NCBI GenBank assembly: GCA_003486645.1
Contig: DNGI01000047.1
Coordinates: 1 to 64,000, forward strand
Origin: Cyanobacteria bacterium UBA11370
GTDB taxonomy: Bacteria > Cyanobacteriota > Cyanobacteriia > Cyanobacteriales > Coleofasciculaceae
Length of the DNA: 64,000 nt
Reading direction: 5' to 3'
The notes beneath the pieces are model-generated. The model had not been told where the DNA came from. It saw nothing but the letters and a program-made list of their open reading frames with translations, and ran no database searches. Made by a program: the position numbers and the translations under genes. Shown here one piece after another: positions 26,601 through 34,805 of this stretch (its first letter is position 1; the number at the start of each line of letters is the position of its first letter).

Positions 26601-27995
26601 GACTTGTTCTTCAAATCGATGATGAATACACTGATCTTGAGGATAATTTGTTTCGGTATTGTTAAGTTCGACGACTAGGTAATGGCGAGTGCGATCGCTC
26701 ATACTATTCAACTCACCAACCGCCGCCTCTGGATTGTTAACAACACTTTCTACCAATGTTTGAAATTGTTCTGCAAAGCACTGAATAACGTCTTTATCAA
26801 ATCGTGCAGTATCGTAGTGAAATTCTGCGGTAAGAGACTCTTTTTTTTGCACACAGGTAAGCTTGACTTTGAATCGATCAAAACAGACGTACTGCTGATC
26901 AACTGAAAACAAAACATCACTACTACAATACTGATCAGACCAATCCTCAAATTCAAAACTAATCGGAAAGTTTACAGTGTCGTAATCAGAATCTCTACTC
27001 TCTTCTCCTACAAAATAGTCTTGCCATTGGTCAATTTCCCGCAACGTTTCGCCAAGCTGTGACAAAAGTTCGCTAAATTTTAACTTGTTTGGCAAAGAAC
27101 AACGGACAGGCAAGAATTTTGCTAACAGTCCCAGCACTTCATGCAATTCTTCATAGTTTCTGCCACTAGAAACTGTGCTGATAACAATCTCTGAATGTCC
27201 CGTAATTCTGCCAATTAGTATTAGCAAGCAAGCTAATAGAAAATCAGAAATACTGGCGTTATATAACCCAGCTATGGATTTAATTTTAGCCGCAACATCG
27301 GGATGAAATTTTAAACTATAAACATCCGATTCAAATCCTGTTGTTATCTGAGATTGTGCCTCAAAGGGAAGCCTTATACTTGGAAACGTTTGATTGCGCC
27401 AGTATGCTTTTCCTTCCTCTGCCTCTTCGTCTTCTAGAAGTTCATTCTGCCATTCAGAAAATTGAAGGTATTGTACGGGTTCATCAGATAAATTTTCACC
27501 CTTTAAGAAAGCCTCATAGGTTTTCCCAATTTCTTTAACCAGGTTTTTTAGCGTCCAGCTATCCGCGTACAACGCTGGTAATGTTATGAGCAAACTATGC
27601 AAATCAACTGCCAGAGTTAGCAGGCATAACTGCAATAGTGATGGTTGCTCGAAATTGAAATTAACATTTCTTTGTTCCTGCAAGAGTTGTTCTATTTTAT
27701 CTGACTGATCTCTCGGATTTAAACCCATTATAGTTACCTGATTCCAGGAAATTTTTCCTTGATCAGCTATAACCTGAATAGGAATTTTTATTCCGGGTTT
27801 CCGATAGAATAAAGTTCGCAGTATTTCATGTCGATCAACAATTCGTTCTAAGGTTTGCTTGAGGACTTTTGCATCAATAGTTCCTTCAATCTGAATAGCA
27901 CATTGAGCGCGATAAGCTAGGCTATCGTGTTGTAATAACCAAAGATGCTTTTGCTGTGGTGATAACCGAAATCCTTGAAGAGTTTGAACTTGCAT
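23619..27995 (-). CDS. Terminal NRPS module: interface-like C*, A(Asp), PCP, reductase
   Basis: A 1458-residue NRPS. Residues about 1-440 form a condensation-fold domain whose HHxxxDG motif is lost (LPALYADSWTL), as in interface domains of beta-hydroxyaspartate siderophore synthetases. The A domain (about 460-970) has the A3 motif YTSGSTGQPKG; pocket residues read by eye are D-L-T-K-V-G-H-V-G, the Asp code. The PCP carries NFFELGGHSLLITQ. The C-terminal 360 residues are a thioester reductase: FLTGATGFLGSFLL binds NAD(P)H and YTQSKWVAEK holds the Tyr/Lys pair. There is no thioesterase. It ends the assembly line, releasing an aldehyde (or alcohol) derived from Asp. AAGGAAG precedes the ATG. It directly follows the protein ending in a TauD domain, which probably hydroxylates this Asp. 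Confidence 0.93.
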   Translation of the reverse strand: MQVQTLQGFRLSPQQKHLWLLQHDSLAYRAQCAIQIEGTIDAKVLKQTLERIVDRHEILRTLFYRKPGIKIPIQVIADQGKISWNQVTIMGLNPRDQSDKIEQLLQEQRNVNFNFEQPSLLQLCLLTLAVDLHSLLITLPALYADSWTLKNLVKEIGKTYEAFLKGENLSDEPVQYLQFSEWQNELLEDEEAEEGKAYWRNQTFPSIRLPFEAQSQITTGFESDVYSLKFHPDVAAKIKSIAGLYNASISDFLLACLLILIGRITGHSEIVISTVSSGRNYEELHEVLGLLAKFLPVRCSLPNKLKFSELLSQLGETLREIDQWQDYFVGEESRDSDYDTVNFPISFEFEDWSDQYCSSDVLFSVDQQYVCFDRFKVKLTCVQKKESLTAEFHYDTARFDKDVIQCFAEQFQTLVESVVNNPEAAVGELNSMSDRTRHYLVVELNNTETNYPQDQCIHHRFEEQVKRTPDKIAVVFENQQLTYAELNKRANKLAHYLQQQGVNPEVLVGIYVERSLDNIIALIAILKAGGAYLPIDPALPKESLAFRLEDAKVSILLTQKGLLNRDDIEIQNLVYLDVDWETITQEFDANLTNNITVKNLAYVLYTSGSTGQPKGVAIEHRQILNYLHAILDKLELPKGASFATVSTFAADLGNTAIFPALCTGGCLHIISQDRASDPEALAEYFQQHSIDCLKIVPSHLATLLTSSVSSSLLPRQCLVLGGEAVSWDLIEKVQKSAPNCRIINHYGPTETTVGVLTYPIKSQQVYNSKTVPIGCAIANTKIYILDEQLQPVPIGVPGELYIGGAGLARGYLNQPELTAEKFISIEHLKGQNIHPTRVYKTGDKARYLPDGTIEFLQRVDYQVKIRGFRIELGEIEAVLSQHPGVQQVIVSLSEDESGNKRLVGYVVPNLKQAPSVNNLRQFLLKKFPEYMVPSAFVFLKSLPLTPNGKINRHALPAPEQTRPELEAIYIAPRTPVEKQLAEIWIKLLAIEKVGIHDNFFELGGHSLLITQLLAQLRDIFKVNLSLRSLFEQPTIANIAKKIAIIQQAKPGTKVDQEDSINLKDEAVLDPTIRPDGIPYDPNITPVTIFLTGATGFLGSFLLYELLQQTQADIYCLVRAETIELGKKKIQGILESYLLWNDTFNSRIIPVIGDLSQPLLGLSQEQFQAIASQVDVIYHNGAFVNFTYPYSALKAANVIGTHEVLRLASQIKVKPVHFISTISVIIPNNPDITIVREQDNLDDAKLPSSGYTQSKWVAEKLVTIARERGLPICIYRPGRISGHSKTGACNPSDHTYRMIKGCIQLRSIPNQDIELNLSPVDYVSKAIVSLSNQKESIGKAFHLLNPQPLPLKEMVNYIRSLGYPIELLSYEQWRSQLINTVDSSENALYPLLSTFAEETSNTQSQNSPLQQFDCQNTLTGLSESSIICPPVDSQLLTIYFSYLIQTGFLNSPPLQLQTN

Positions 27996-28040
27996 TAATC
28001 ACTTCCTTGTCAATATAGTAATACTAAGTTGCTTTCATAG

Positions 28041-28093
28041 GTAGTACTTTCTTTTACCCTTGTCCCCCTTGTCCCCCTTGTCCCCCTTGTCCC
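28041..28093. repeat. 9-bp tandem repeat with shared 12-bp flank
   Basis: Four exact CCTTGTCCC units fill 28058-28093, preceded at 28041-28052 by GTAGTACTTTCT. Flank and repeat together match the copy at window positions 9-51, so this is a defined repeat family, not simple low complexity. It sits between two NRPS genes. Confidence 0.85.
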
Positions 28094-28189
28094 CTCTATC
28101 TACTAATATGAGCTGCAACAAAGAGTGAGGGATAGAAATTTTATTCAGGGTAATTAGCCGGACATAATATTAACTGCCTAAGTCCTGTT

Positions 28190-31100
28190 TTAAACATCCG
28201 CATTAGCCATCAATTCCCCCAACGCAACCACAATTTTGCGGGAACCAACATAAGGATTACGACTGTGGGCAGTGAGCATATTGTCTAACATCAAAAGGTC
28301 TCCTTTCTGCCACCGAAAACTGATTTGATATTCTTGATAAATTGATTCAATTTCCTCCATAACTGAATCTTCAATCGGAGTCCCATCACCGTAATAAACA
28401 TTGCGCGGCAACTTATCTTCTCCAAATACCGATAACAGAGACTTCTGAACGGCTGAGTCTAAACAAGATACATGATGCAACTGAATTTGATTGAAAAATA
28501 CCAACTCTCCCGTTTTGGAATGCTGGGCTACAGCGGGGCAAATTTTGCGAGTTTTTAGTCCATTATTCTCTAACCACTCAAACTCCATTCCTGCTTGACG
28601 ACAGTAATTTTCAACCTCGGCTTTGTTTGTCGTATGGAAGAAATCCTGCCAGCTTACATCTAATCCTTCAATGTAATTGCGAACGTACATTAATTGCTTT
28701 TGCTCAAATTTTTCTCGCAATTTTGGATTAAGTCGCTGATAGACTTTTCGACAGTCAATAATGGGTGTTTCTCCCCCTTGTTGGGCAGGTTGGATGCAGA
28801 AAAACCAAATTTTTAAAGGCCAACGGTGTAAGTGAGAACTTTCATTATGAAATAGGATAGCTTTATCGGCTGGATAAGGGGTGGAACCGTAAACTTTACC
28901 ACTGACTCCTTCACGGGGTAAGTCGCCATACTCGCTGAATAAATTCGGATGAATGGCATTAGCCACGTTTTCAAATTCGGCTGCTGAATTAATATTAAAT
29001 CCCCGGAAAAGGATAGCCCCGTGTTTGAGTAAGTTAGTTTCAATCAATTCTTGGTGGCTACTTGCCCAGTCTGGTAAGTCGATTTCATTACTATCTGGTT
29101 CGATAACTAAAGGTAAGGATTGTTCGGGTTGAATAAAACTCGTTTTAATTAATGGCTTTTGAGGTAGACTGATAGCTTTTGGTTTGATGGCTTTGAATTT
29201 ATTGAAGCTTGCCTTTTGGCGCTGGGTTTGTTCAGCAAGGTGTTTTTGTTTTTCAGATTCACTTAGCATTTCTAACGTATCAATTCGAGTATCAGGATTT
29301 TTGACAATACTGCTCAGGAGTGTTTCAAAGTGATGGAAAAAGCGAGCGATCGCCTCCTGCTCAAAAACAGCCCTGTTATACTTCCAATAACCAACAATTC
29401 CTAGCTCCGTTTCTTCTATAAACACAACCAAATCAAACTTGGCATTTCCCGTATTGATATCTACGGGAGTGAGAGTTAAATCGGATAGTTCTAACGCCGG
29501 AATTGGAGCATTTTGCATAACAAACAACACCTGAAATAGGGGTGTGTGGCTGGATGTGCGAGCAGGTTGTAGAACCTCTACTAATTTGGCAAATGGTAAG
29601 TCTTGGTGAGCATAGGCTCCTAACGTTACTTCCCGCACTTTTCCTAATAATTCCCGGAAGCTGGGGTTGCCAGATAAATTAGTACGTAATACCAGAAGAT
29701 TCACAAAGAAACCGATTAATGGTTCGATTTCGGATCGATTCCGATTAGCGACATCTGTACCAACTACAATATCATTTTGATTCGTGTAGCGATACAGCAA
29801 TATCTGAAATGCTGCCAGTAGGGTCATAAATAGGGTAGCTCCCTCTTGGCGGCTTAAAGTTTTGAGTTGTGCGGATAAGTTTGTAGACAGGGTAAAGGAT
29901 TGTTTTTTACCTTCTTCTTGTGGTATGGACAGGGTAGAATTACCTGCTATTTTCTTTAAATCTAATGTAGTTGGAGCGCCTGCTAGCTGCTGTTTCCAAT
30001 ACGCAATTTGAGTTTCCAATACATCCCCTTGTAACCACTGACGTTGCCAGTTAGCAAAGTCGGCGTACTGGATGGGAAGTTCTGGTAAGGGAGACGGTTT
30101 TCTAGTAGAAAAGGCTTCGTAAAGTGCAGATAGTTCTTGGGTGAGTATCCCGGTAGACCAACCATCACAGACAATGTGATGTATAGCAAATAAAACGACG
30201 TGTTCTAATACGTCTAATTTCAGTACTGTTACTCGCAATAATGGTTCTTGTGCTAGGTTGAAAGGTAACTCAACTTCCCGCTGCGCCAGTCTTAAAACTT
30301 CAGCATCCCGCTCTGTTTCGGGTAACAGTTGTAAGTCTACTAAAGGTATTTTGAGAGTCAAATTTGGAGCAATAACTTGGACGGGTTGCCCATCGACAAG
30401 AGTAAAATTAGTCCGCAAGACTTCGTGACGCTGCACGATTTTGTTGAAACTCTGCTCCAATGCTGAGATATTGAGTGAACCCACCAAACGCACAGCCGCA
30501 AGTATATTGTAATCGGGGTTATTTGGTTGCAACTGATCGAGGAACCATAACCGTTCTTGAGCAAAGGAAAGGGGCAGATTTCTATCTCGTGAGATGGGTA
30601 GTATAGGTGAGTATAATAGACCATCTTTTGATTGCTGTATTTGCGCGATCGCTTTTGCCAACGTTGCCACTGTGGGAAATTCAAAAATGTGACGCAGGGG
30701 CAATTCGATTTGGAAAACATTTCGCAACCTAGAAATCAGTTGAGTTGCTGATAGGGAATGTCCCCCAACCTCAAAGAAGTTGTCATCAACTCCCACCTGA
30801 TCAACACCTAGCACTTGCGCCCAAATGCCTGAAATAACCTCTTCAATAGGTGTGTGAGGCGCAGTATAAGCCTGTTCTTGGTTTCGTTGTAACCAGTCTG
30901 GTGCTGGTAGCGATCGCCGATCCACTTTACCACTAGGCGTTAACGGCAGCGCCTCCAGCAGCACGAAAGCCGATGGCATCATATATTCTGGCAATTTTTC
31001 TTTCAAGAAGTTCCGGAGATCGCTAATCAATACTGAGTGTTGATTGGGAACAATATAAGCCACCAAACGTTTGTCACCACGGCTATCTTCTCTTACCATA

Positions 31101-33334
31101 ACCACAGTTTCCCGCACATTTGAATGCTGATTGAGTAGCGCTTCAATTTCTCCAAGTTCGATGCGGAAACCGCGAATTTTTACTTGGTGATCAATGCGCC
31201 CTAAAAACTCAATGGTTCCATCAGGCAGCCACCGTCCCAAATCACCAGTTTTATAGATAAAATCTTGGTTAGTTCCGGGTAAAACTTTTGCCGTATTGGG
31301 AAACGGATTCGGAACGAAGCTTAATTTCGTTTTCTCTTCATTTTTCCAATACCCCACACCCACTCCAAATCCCGATACACAAATTTCTCCCGGTACTCCC
31401 ATCGGGACTAATTGCATCTGAGAGTCAAGAATATAGAGATTTAAGTTAGCTAAGGGTTTACCAATAGGAACCGTTCGTTGGTTTTCCGGTAGAGGCTTTT
31501 CAATAATATATTGAGTAATATCATCGGCTGCTTCAGTGGGCCCATAAGCATTCACAACTGGAATGGACGGATACAATTTTAGCCACTGATTTACCAGTTC
31601 AACTGATGCCGATTCCCCCGTTACCATCATCCACTTCAAGTCAGGTAACAATCTTTCATGAGTTGATAAATGAGAAATATAATCCAATAGTCCTCGAAGT
31701 ACGACAGGGACAAATTCAACTAGAGTAGCCTTCTCCTCTTGAATAAGTTTGAATAATTTTTGAGGATTACAAACCGTTTCCGTCTCGACAATAACGGTTT
31801 TGCCTCCAATTAAAAGAGGTGCTAAAAATTGCCAGACTGAAATATCCGATGAAGCTGGGGCTGTTTGGAGAAAATTAAAGGATTCAGTGAACCCAAGCGC
31901 ATCAAATTGAGCATAGATATGATTAATTGCGCCACCATGTCGAATAATCGCCCCCTTTGGCAATCCGGTTGAACCAGACGTGTACATCATATAAGCTGGA
32001 GCAGTTCCTGCTTGATTTTCTCCTAAGTTTTCTTTAGGCAATTGATCAAAATCATGTTTATTGTATAGTTCTACTCGATCTGGTTTTGCGATCGCTTTGC
32101 GCTGCCTCCTTGGGGCGATCGCTCCATTATTTTGTTGTTCATCCAAGCCGATCGCACATCTTAACTGAGAACGTTCTTCTATTAGATCGGTTAATGAACT
32201 GAAGAAGGACGAGTCTGTTAAGAGAAACTTCACTTCACTATCAGATAGCATATATCTGATTCGTTCTGACGGGTAAGTACTATCAATCGGCACATAAACT
32301 CCTCCAGCTTTCAATATTGCGAGAATAGCTAGTAAGAAATTTTTGTCCCGTTCTTTAATAATGGCGACAAACTCTCCTTTTTTGAGTCCTAATTCAATCA
32401 ATAATCGAGCCAACCGATTCGCTTGTTCGTTGAGTTCACGATAGGTTAATTGAGTATCTGCAAAGACTGATGCAACTTTATTGGGTGTCTGCTCTACCTG
32501 TTTCTCGAATAAGTGGTGAATAGTCTGATTGACTGGATAAATTTTAGCGTTGTCGTTAAATTCTTCTAAAATTTGCTGCTTTTCTGACTCTTCTAAAAAA
32601 TCAATGTCCGATAGTTTAATATAGCCGTTTTCGATAACCTGTTCAACGACAGTAATATATTGCTTAACTACTTGCTTTATTGTTTCTTTTTTAAATAGAA
32701 AGTCATTATAGTTTATTTTTCCACTAATGCTTTTCTCATCTACCCGAAAAGAAACGGTTATATCATTATTAAGAGATTCAATATCATTAAGATTGTGAAT
32801 ATTTTCTAATAAAACCACTATATCAAAAATCGAACATCGATTCTGACTGTGGGGAAGCTTCAACGAGTAGACTAATTCATCAAAAAGATAATGACAATGA
32901 CTGTAAGCACCTATTGTTGTGTCTTTGACTTGAAGAAGTAAGTCTTTGAAGGTTAGTTGACTCATTACATTAAATCTCAAAGGTACAACTTTATTAACTA
33001 GCCCTTCAAAATCTCCTGTTTGATAAATAGGGGAACCGAAAATAACATCATTACTTCCGGTATATTTTTGCAGCAATATAGTTATTGCTGACAAGAGTAA
33101 CAGGTAAATGGAAAAATCAGAGCTTTTAGTCAAACAAATAATTGCTTCTGACAATTCGGCAGGAAAATCAAAGGTGATTAATTTATTTCTGCCGCTATAG
33201 GAAACGGGTCTTACATAATCGGTAATAAAGTTTGTCTCCGGCAGTTCTCCGGATAGTTGATTTAGCCAATATATTTTTTGTGAAAATAACTCTTCAGGGG
33301 TAACAGTCTTTCTAGTTTGAATTGCCAGTATCAT
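28190..33334 (-). CDS. NRPS: half-C, A(Dab-like), PCP, C, fused TauD oxygenase
   Basis: A 1714-residue protein. Residues 1-265 are only the C-terminal half of a condensation domain (from YWLNQLSGELPE), without HHxxxDG. The A domain (about 270-790) reads D-I-W-E-V-G-A-D-D: three acidic pocket residues besides D235, suited to a diamino acid. As I recall, this is close to codes reported for 2,4-diaminobutyrate in pyoverdine synthetases. PCP (VGGHSLSATQ) and an intact C domain (HHIVCDGWS) follow. Residues about 1370-1714 are a TauD/SyrP-like Fe(II)/2-oxoglutarate oxygenase with His1496, Glu1498, His1690 and Arg1699. The oxygenase probably beta-hydroxylates Asp on the next protein. AAGGAG precedes the ATG. 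The A domain contains a HIP1-flanked insertion (32088-32122). Confidence 0.92.
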   Translation of the reverse strand: MILAIQTRKTVTPEELFSQKIYWLNQLSGELPETNFITDYVRPVSYSGRNKLITFDFPAELSEAIICLTKSSDFSIYLLLLSAITILLQKYTGSNDVIFGSPIYQTGDFEGLVNKVVPLRFNVMSQLTFKDLLLQVKDTTIGAYSHCHYLFDELVYSLKLPHSQNRCSIFDIVVLLENIHNLNDIESLNNDITVSFRVDEKSISGKINYNDFLFKKETIKQVVKQYITVVEQVIENGYIKLSDIDFLEESEKQQILEEFNDNAKIYPVNQTIHHLFEKQVEQTPNKVASVFADTQLTYRELNEQANRLARLLIELGLKKGEFVAIIKERDKNFLLAILAILKAGGVYVPIDSTYPSERIRYMLSDSEVKFLLTDSSFFSSLTDLIEERSQLRCAIGLDEQQNNGAIAPRRQRKAIAKPDRVELYNKHDFDQLPKENLGENQAGTAPAYMMYTSGSTGLPKGAIIRHGGAINHIYAQFDALGFTESFNFLQTAPASSDISVWQFLAPLLIGGKTVIVETETVCNPQKLFKLIQEEKATLVEFVPVVLRGLLDYISHLSTHERLLPDLKWMMVTGESASVELVNQWLKLYPSIPVVNAYGPTEAADDITQYIIEKPLPENQRTVPIGKPLANLNLYILDSQMQLVPMGVPGEICVSGFGVGVGYWKNEEKTKLSFVPNPFPNTAKVLPGTNQDFIYKTGDLGRWLPDGTIEFLGRIDHQVKIRGFRIELGEIEALLNQHSNVRETVVMVREDSRGDKRLVAYIVPNQHSVLISDLRNFLKEKLPEYMMPSAFVLLEALPLTPSGKVDRRSLPAPDWLQRNQEQAYTAPHTPIEEVISGIWAQVLGVDQVGVDDNFFEVGGHSLSATQLISRLRNVFQIELPLRHIFEFPTVATLAKAIAQIQQSKDGLLYSPILPISRDRNLPLSFAQERLWFLDQLQPNNPDYNILAAVRLVGSLNISALEQSFNKIVQRHEVLRTNFTLVDGQPVQVIAPNLTLKIPLVDLQLLPETERDAEVLRLAQREVELPFNLAQEPLLRVTVLKLDVLEHVVLFAIHHIVCDGWSTGILTQELSALYEAFSTRKPSPLPELPIQYADFANWQRQWLQGDVLETQIAYWKQQLAGAPTTLDLKKIAGNSTLSIPQEEGKKQSFTLSTNLSAQLKTLSRQEGATLFMTLLAAFQILLYRYTNQNDIVVGTDVANRNRSEIEPLIGFFVNLLVLRTNLSGNPSFRELLGKVREVTLGAYAHQDLPFAKLVEVLQPARTSSHTPLFQVLFVMQNAPIPALELSDLTLTPVDINTGNAKFDLVVFIEETELGIVGYWKYNRAVFEQEAIARFFHHFETLLSSIVKNPDTRIDTLEMLSESEKQKHLAEQTQRQKASFNKFKAIKPKAISLPQKPLIKTSFIQPEQSLPLVIEPDSNEIDLPDWASSHQELIETNLLKHGAILFRGFNINSAAEFENVANAIHPNLFSEYGDLPREGVSGKVYGSTPYPADKAILFHNESSHLHRWPLKIWFFCIQPAQQGGETPIIDCRKVYQRLNPKLREKFEQKQLMYVRNYIEGLDVSWQDFFHTTNKAEVENYCRQAGMEFEWLENNGLKTRKICPAVAQHSKTGELVFFNQIQLHHVSCLDSAVQKSLLSVFGEDKLPRNVYYGDGTPIEDSVMEEIESIYQEYQISFRWQKGDLLMLDNMLTAHSRNPYVGSRKIVVALGELMANADV
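32088..32122. repeat. HIP1-flanked insertion inside an A domain
   Basis: Two GCGATCGC octamers (32088-32095 and 32115-32122) bracket a 19-bp core within the loop that precedes the A3 motif. The stretch is translated in frame as an Ala/Arg/Lys-rich segment absent from the sister A domain in the 42276-49688 gene. Confidence 0.65.
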
Positions 33335-33371
33335 TGTCCTTCTCCTTTGTTGGAATTAAATAGATCTCAAT

Positions 33372-34664
33372 TTATTTATTCATGCAATTGTAAAAAGCCT
33401 CTTTGATAATTGAGCAGCCCTTTTGCAAGATAGACATTTCAATCGTTAAAGGAGGCAAGAGCTTAATGACTGTATCATTTCTTCCCACTCGTTCAATAAT
33501 TAGCCCCATTTCAAAGCAACGTGAAGCTATTTCTTTAGCAAAAACCGCTCCTCCAAAATTCATTAAATCGATTCCCCAAATCATCCCAATTCCTCGTATT
33601 TTTATGTTTTCACTGATGGAGGCGATTTCGTCGGTTAGAAAGTTCTTTAAGAAAAACTCTTTAACTTTAACTTCATGTTCAAGATTGATTATTTTTCGAT
33701 ACTCTAATGCAGCCGTTCCTGCAACAAAAGCTAATTGGTTTCCTCTAAACGTACCCGTATGCTCACCAGGTTCCCAGGTATCAAACTCCGGCTTAATCAA
33801 CAATAGCGACATGGGAAACCCGTAACCGCTGATAGATTTTGAGAGGACTACCATATCAGGAACAATATTCGCTCGTTCAAACGAAAAGAATGCTCCTGTG
33901 CGCCCACAACCCACTTGAATATCATCACAAATGAGTAAAATATCGTGTTCGTCGCATAACGTTCTGAGTCGTTGCATCCACTCAATTGGTGCAACAATAA
34001 CACCGCCTTCTGCTTGCACGGTTTCAAAGATAATCGCCGCTGGTTTTTCAATCCCGGAATTGACATCATTCAGAACTGATTCAATAAATGTTATGGTGTC
34101 AAACGTTTCCATAAATCCATAGGGATAAGGCATAAAGGTTACGTTATTAGCTGTAACCATTCCCCCTAATCGCATCCCGATATTCCCACTAACAGATAAG
34201 CTGCCCAACGTCATTCCGTGATAAGCTCCCATAAAGGAGAATATCCCGGTTCGTTTTTTGATTTTTTTCGCTAACTTTAAAGCGGCTTCAACTGCATTCG
34301 TTCCTGTTGGTCCACAAAATTGAATTTGATAATCCAAATTTTTGGGAATTAATACAGACTCAGAAAACTTTTCTATAAAGTCTTTTTTCGCAACCGTGTA
34401 CATATCTAGACTATGCGCGATCGCATCTGAGTCTAAATAGGAAATCACTTTTTCTTTAATATAGTCATTATTATGACCATAATTCAGCGCTCCTGCACCA
34501 GCAAGAAAATCAATATATTCTCTGCCCGAATCTGAATAGACGATAGAACCTTTAGCACGATGAAAGATTTCGGGAAAACTTCGGCAATAACTTCTAACGT
34601 TTGATTCTCGTTTTTCAAAAATATTCAACCTGTTACTTTCTTGTTGTAGAGGAATAAAAGTCAT
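33372..34664 (-). CDS. Diaminobutyrate-2-oxoglutarate aminotransferase (EctB/Dat type)
   Basis: A 430-residue class III aminotransferase. The N-terminal IFEKRESNVRSYCRSFPEIF is the hallmark start of EctB/DABA aminotransferases. CGPTGTNAVEAALKLAKK binds phosphate, LLICDDIQVGCGRTG has the PLP Asp, SKSISGYGFPMSLLL the Lys, and WEPGEHTGTFRGNQLAF the conserved C-terminal part. It makes L-2,4-diaminobutyrate from aspartate semialdehyde with glutamate as amino donor. No ectA or ectC lies next to it, so ectoine synthesis is unlikely. Its place between a stand-alone C gene and the Dab-like NRPS module says it supplies the building block. GAGG precedes the ATG. Confidence 0.92.
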   Translation of the reverse strand: MTFIPLQQESNRLNIFEKRESNVRSYCRSFPEIFHRAKGSIVYSDSGREYIDFLAGAGALNYGHNNDYIKEKVISYLDSDAIAHSLDMYTVAKKDFIEKFSESVLIPKNLDYQIQFCGPTGTNAVEAALKLAKKIKKRTGIFSFMGAYHGMTLGSLSVSGNIGMRLGGMVTANNVTFMPYPYGFMETFDTITFIESVLNDVNSGIEKPAAIIFETVQAEGGVIVAPIEWMQRLRTLCDEHDILLICDDIQVGCGRTGAFFSFERANIVPDMVVLSKSISGYGFPMSLLLIKPEFDTWEPGEHTGTFRGNQLAFVAGTAALEYRKIINLEHEVKVKEFFLKNFLTDEIASISENIKIRGIGMIWGIDLMNFGGAVFAKEIASRCFEMGLIIERVGRNDTVIKLLPPLTIEMSILQKGCSIIKEAFYNCMNK

Positions 34665-34683
34665 AGAAACCTCGGTATTTTAT

Positions 34684-34732
34684 GGTAGGGGGAGAGAGAG
34701 GGAGATGGGAAGAGGGGGAGAGAGGGAGAAAA
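34684..34732. repeat. Purine-rich low-complexity tract
   Basis: An almost pure G/A stretch (GGGGAGAGAGAGGGAGATGG type) directly follows the upstream edge of the aminotransferase gene. A frame running through it is not a convincing gene. Confidence 0.6.
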
Positions 34733-34805
34733 AAGTTACCTGTGTTAGTGTGTGCAGTTAAGGATGATTATTTCTCTCAATTGATTGGTTTATTAATGCA
34801 AAAAA

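Noticed and set aside
23619-27995. C-terminal domain as a thioesterase
   Set aside because: There is no GxSxG lipase-type motif in the right place; the TGATGFLG and YxxxK motifs identify a reductase.
28190-28720. Premature end of the NRPS with TauD as a separate gene
   Set aside because: The frame is continuous from the C domain through the TauD iron ligands to the stop, so the oxygenase is truly fused.
33403-33825. 140-codon rightward ORF
   Set aside because: It lies entirely antisense to the clearly conserved diaminobutyrate aminotransferase; its product has no domain signs. A shadow frame.
33372-34664. Ectoine biosynthesis gene
   Set aside because: The enzyme is of EctB type, but neither ectA nor ectC flanks it; the neighbours are NRPS genes, which favours a precursor-supply role.
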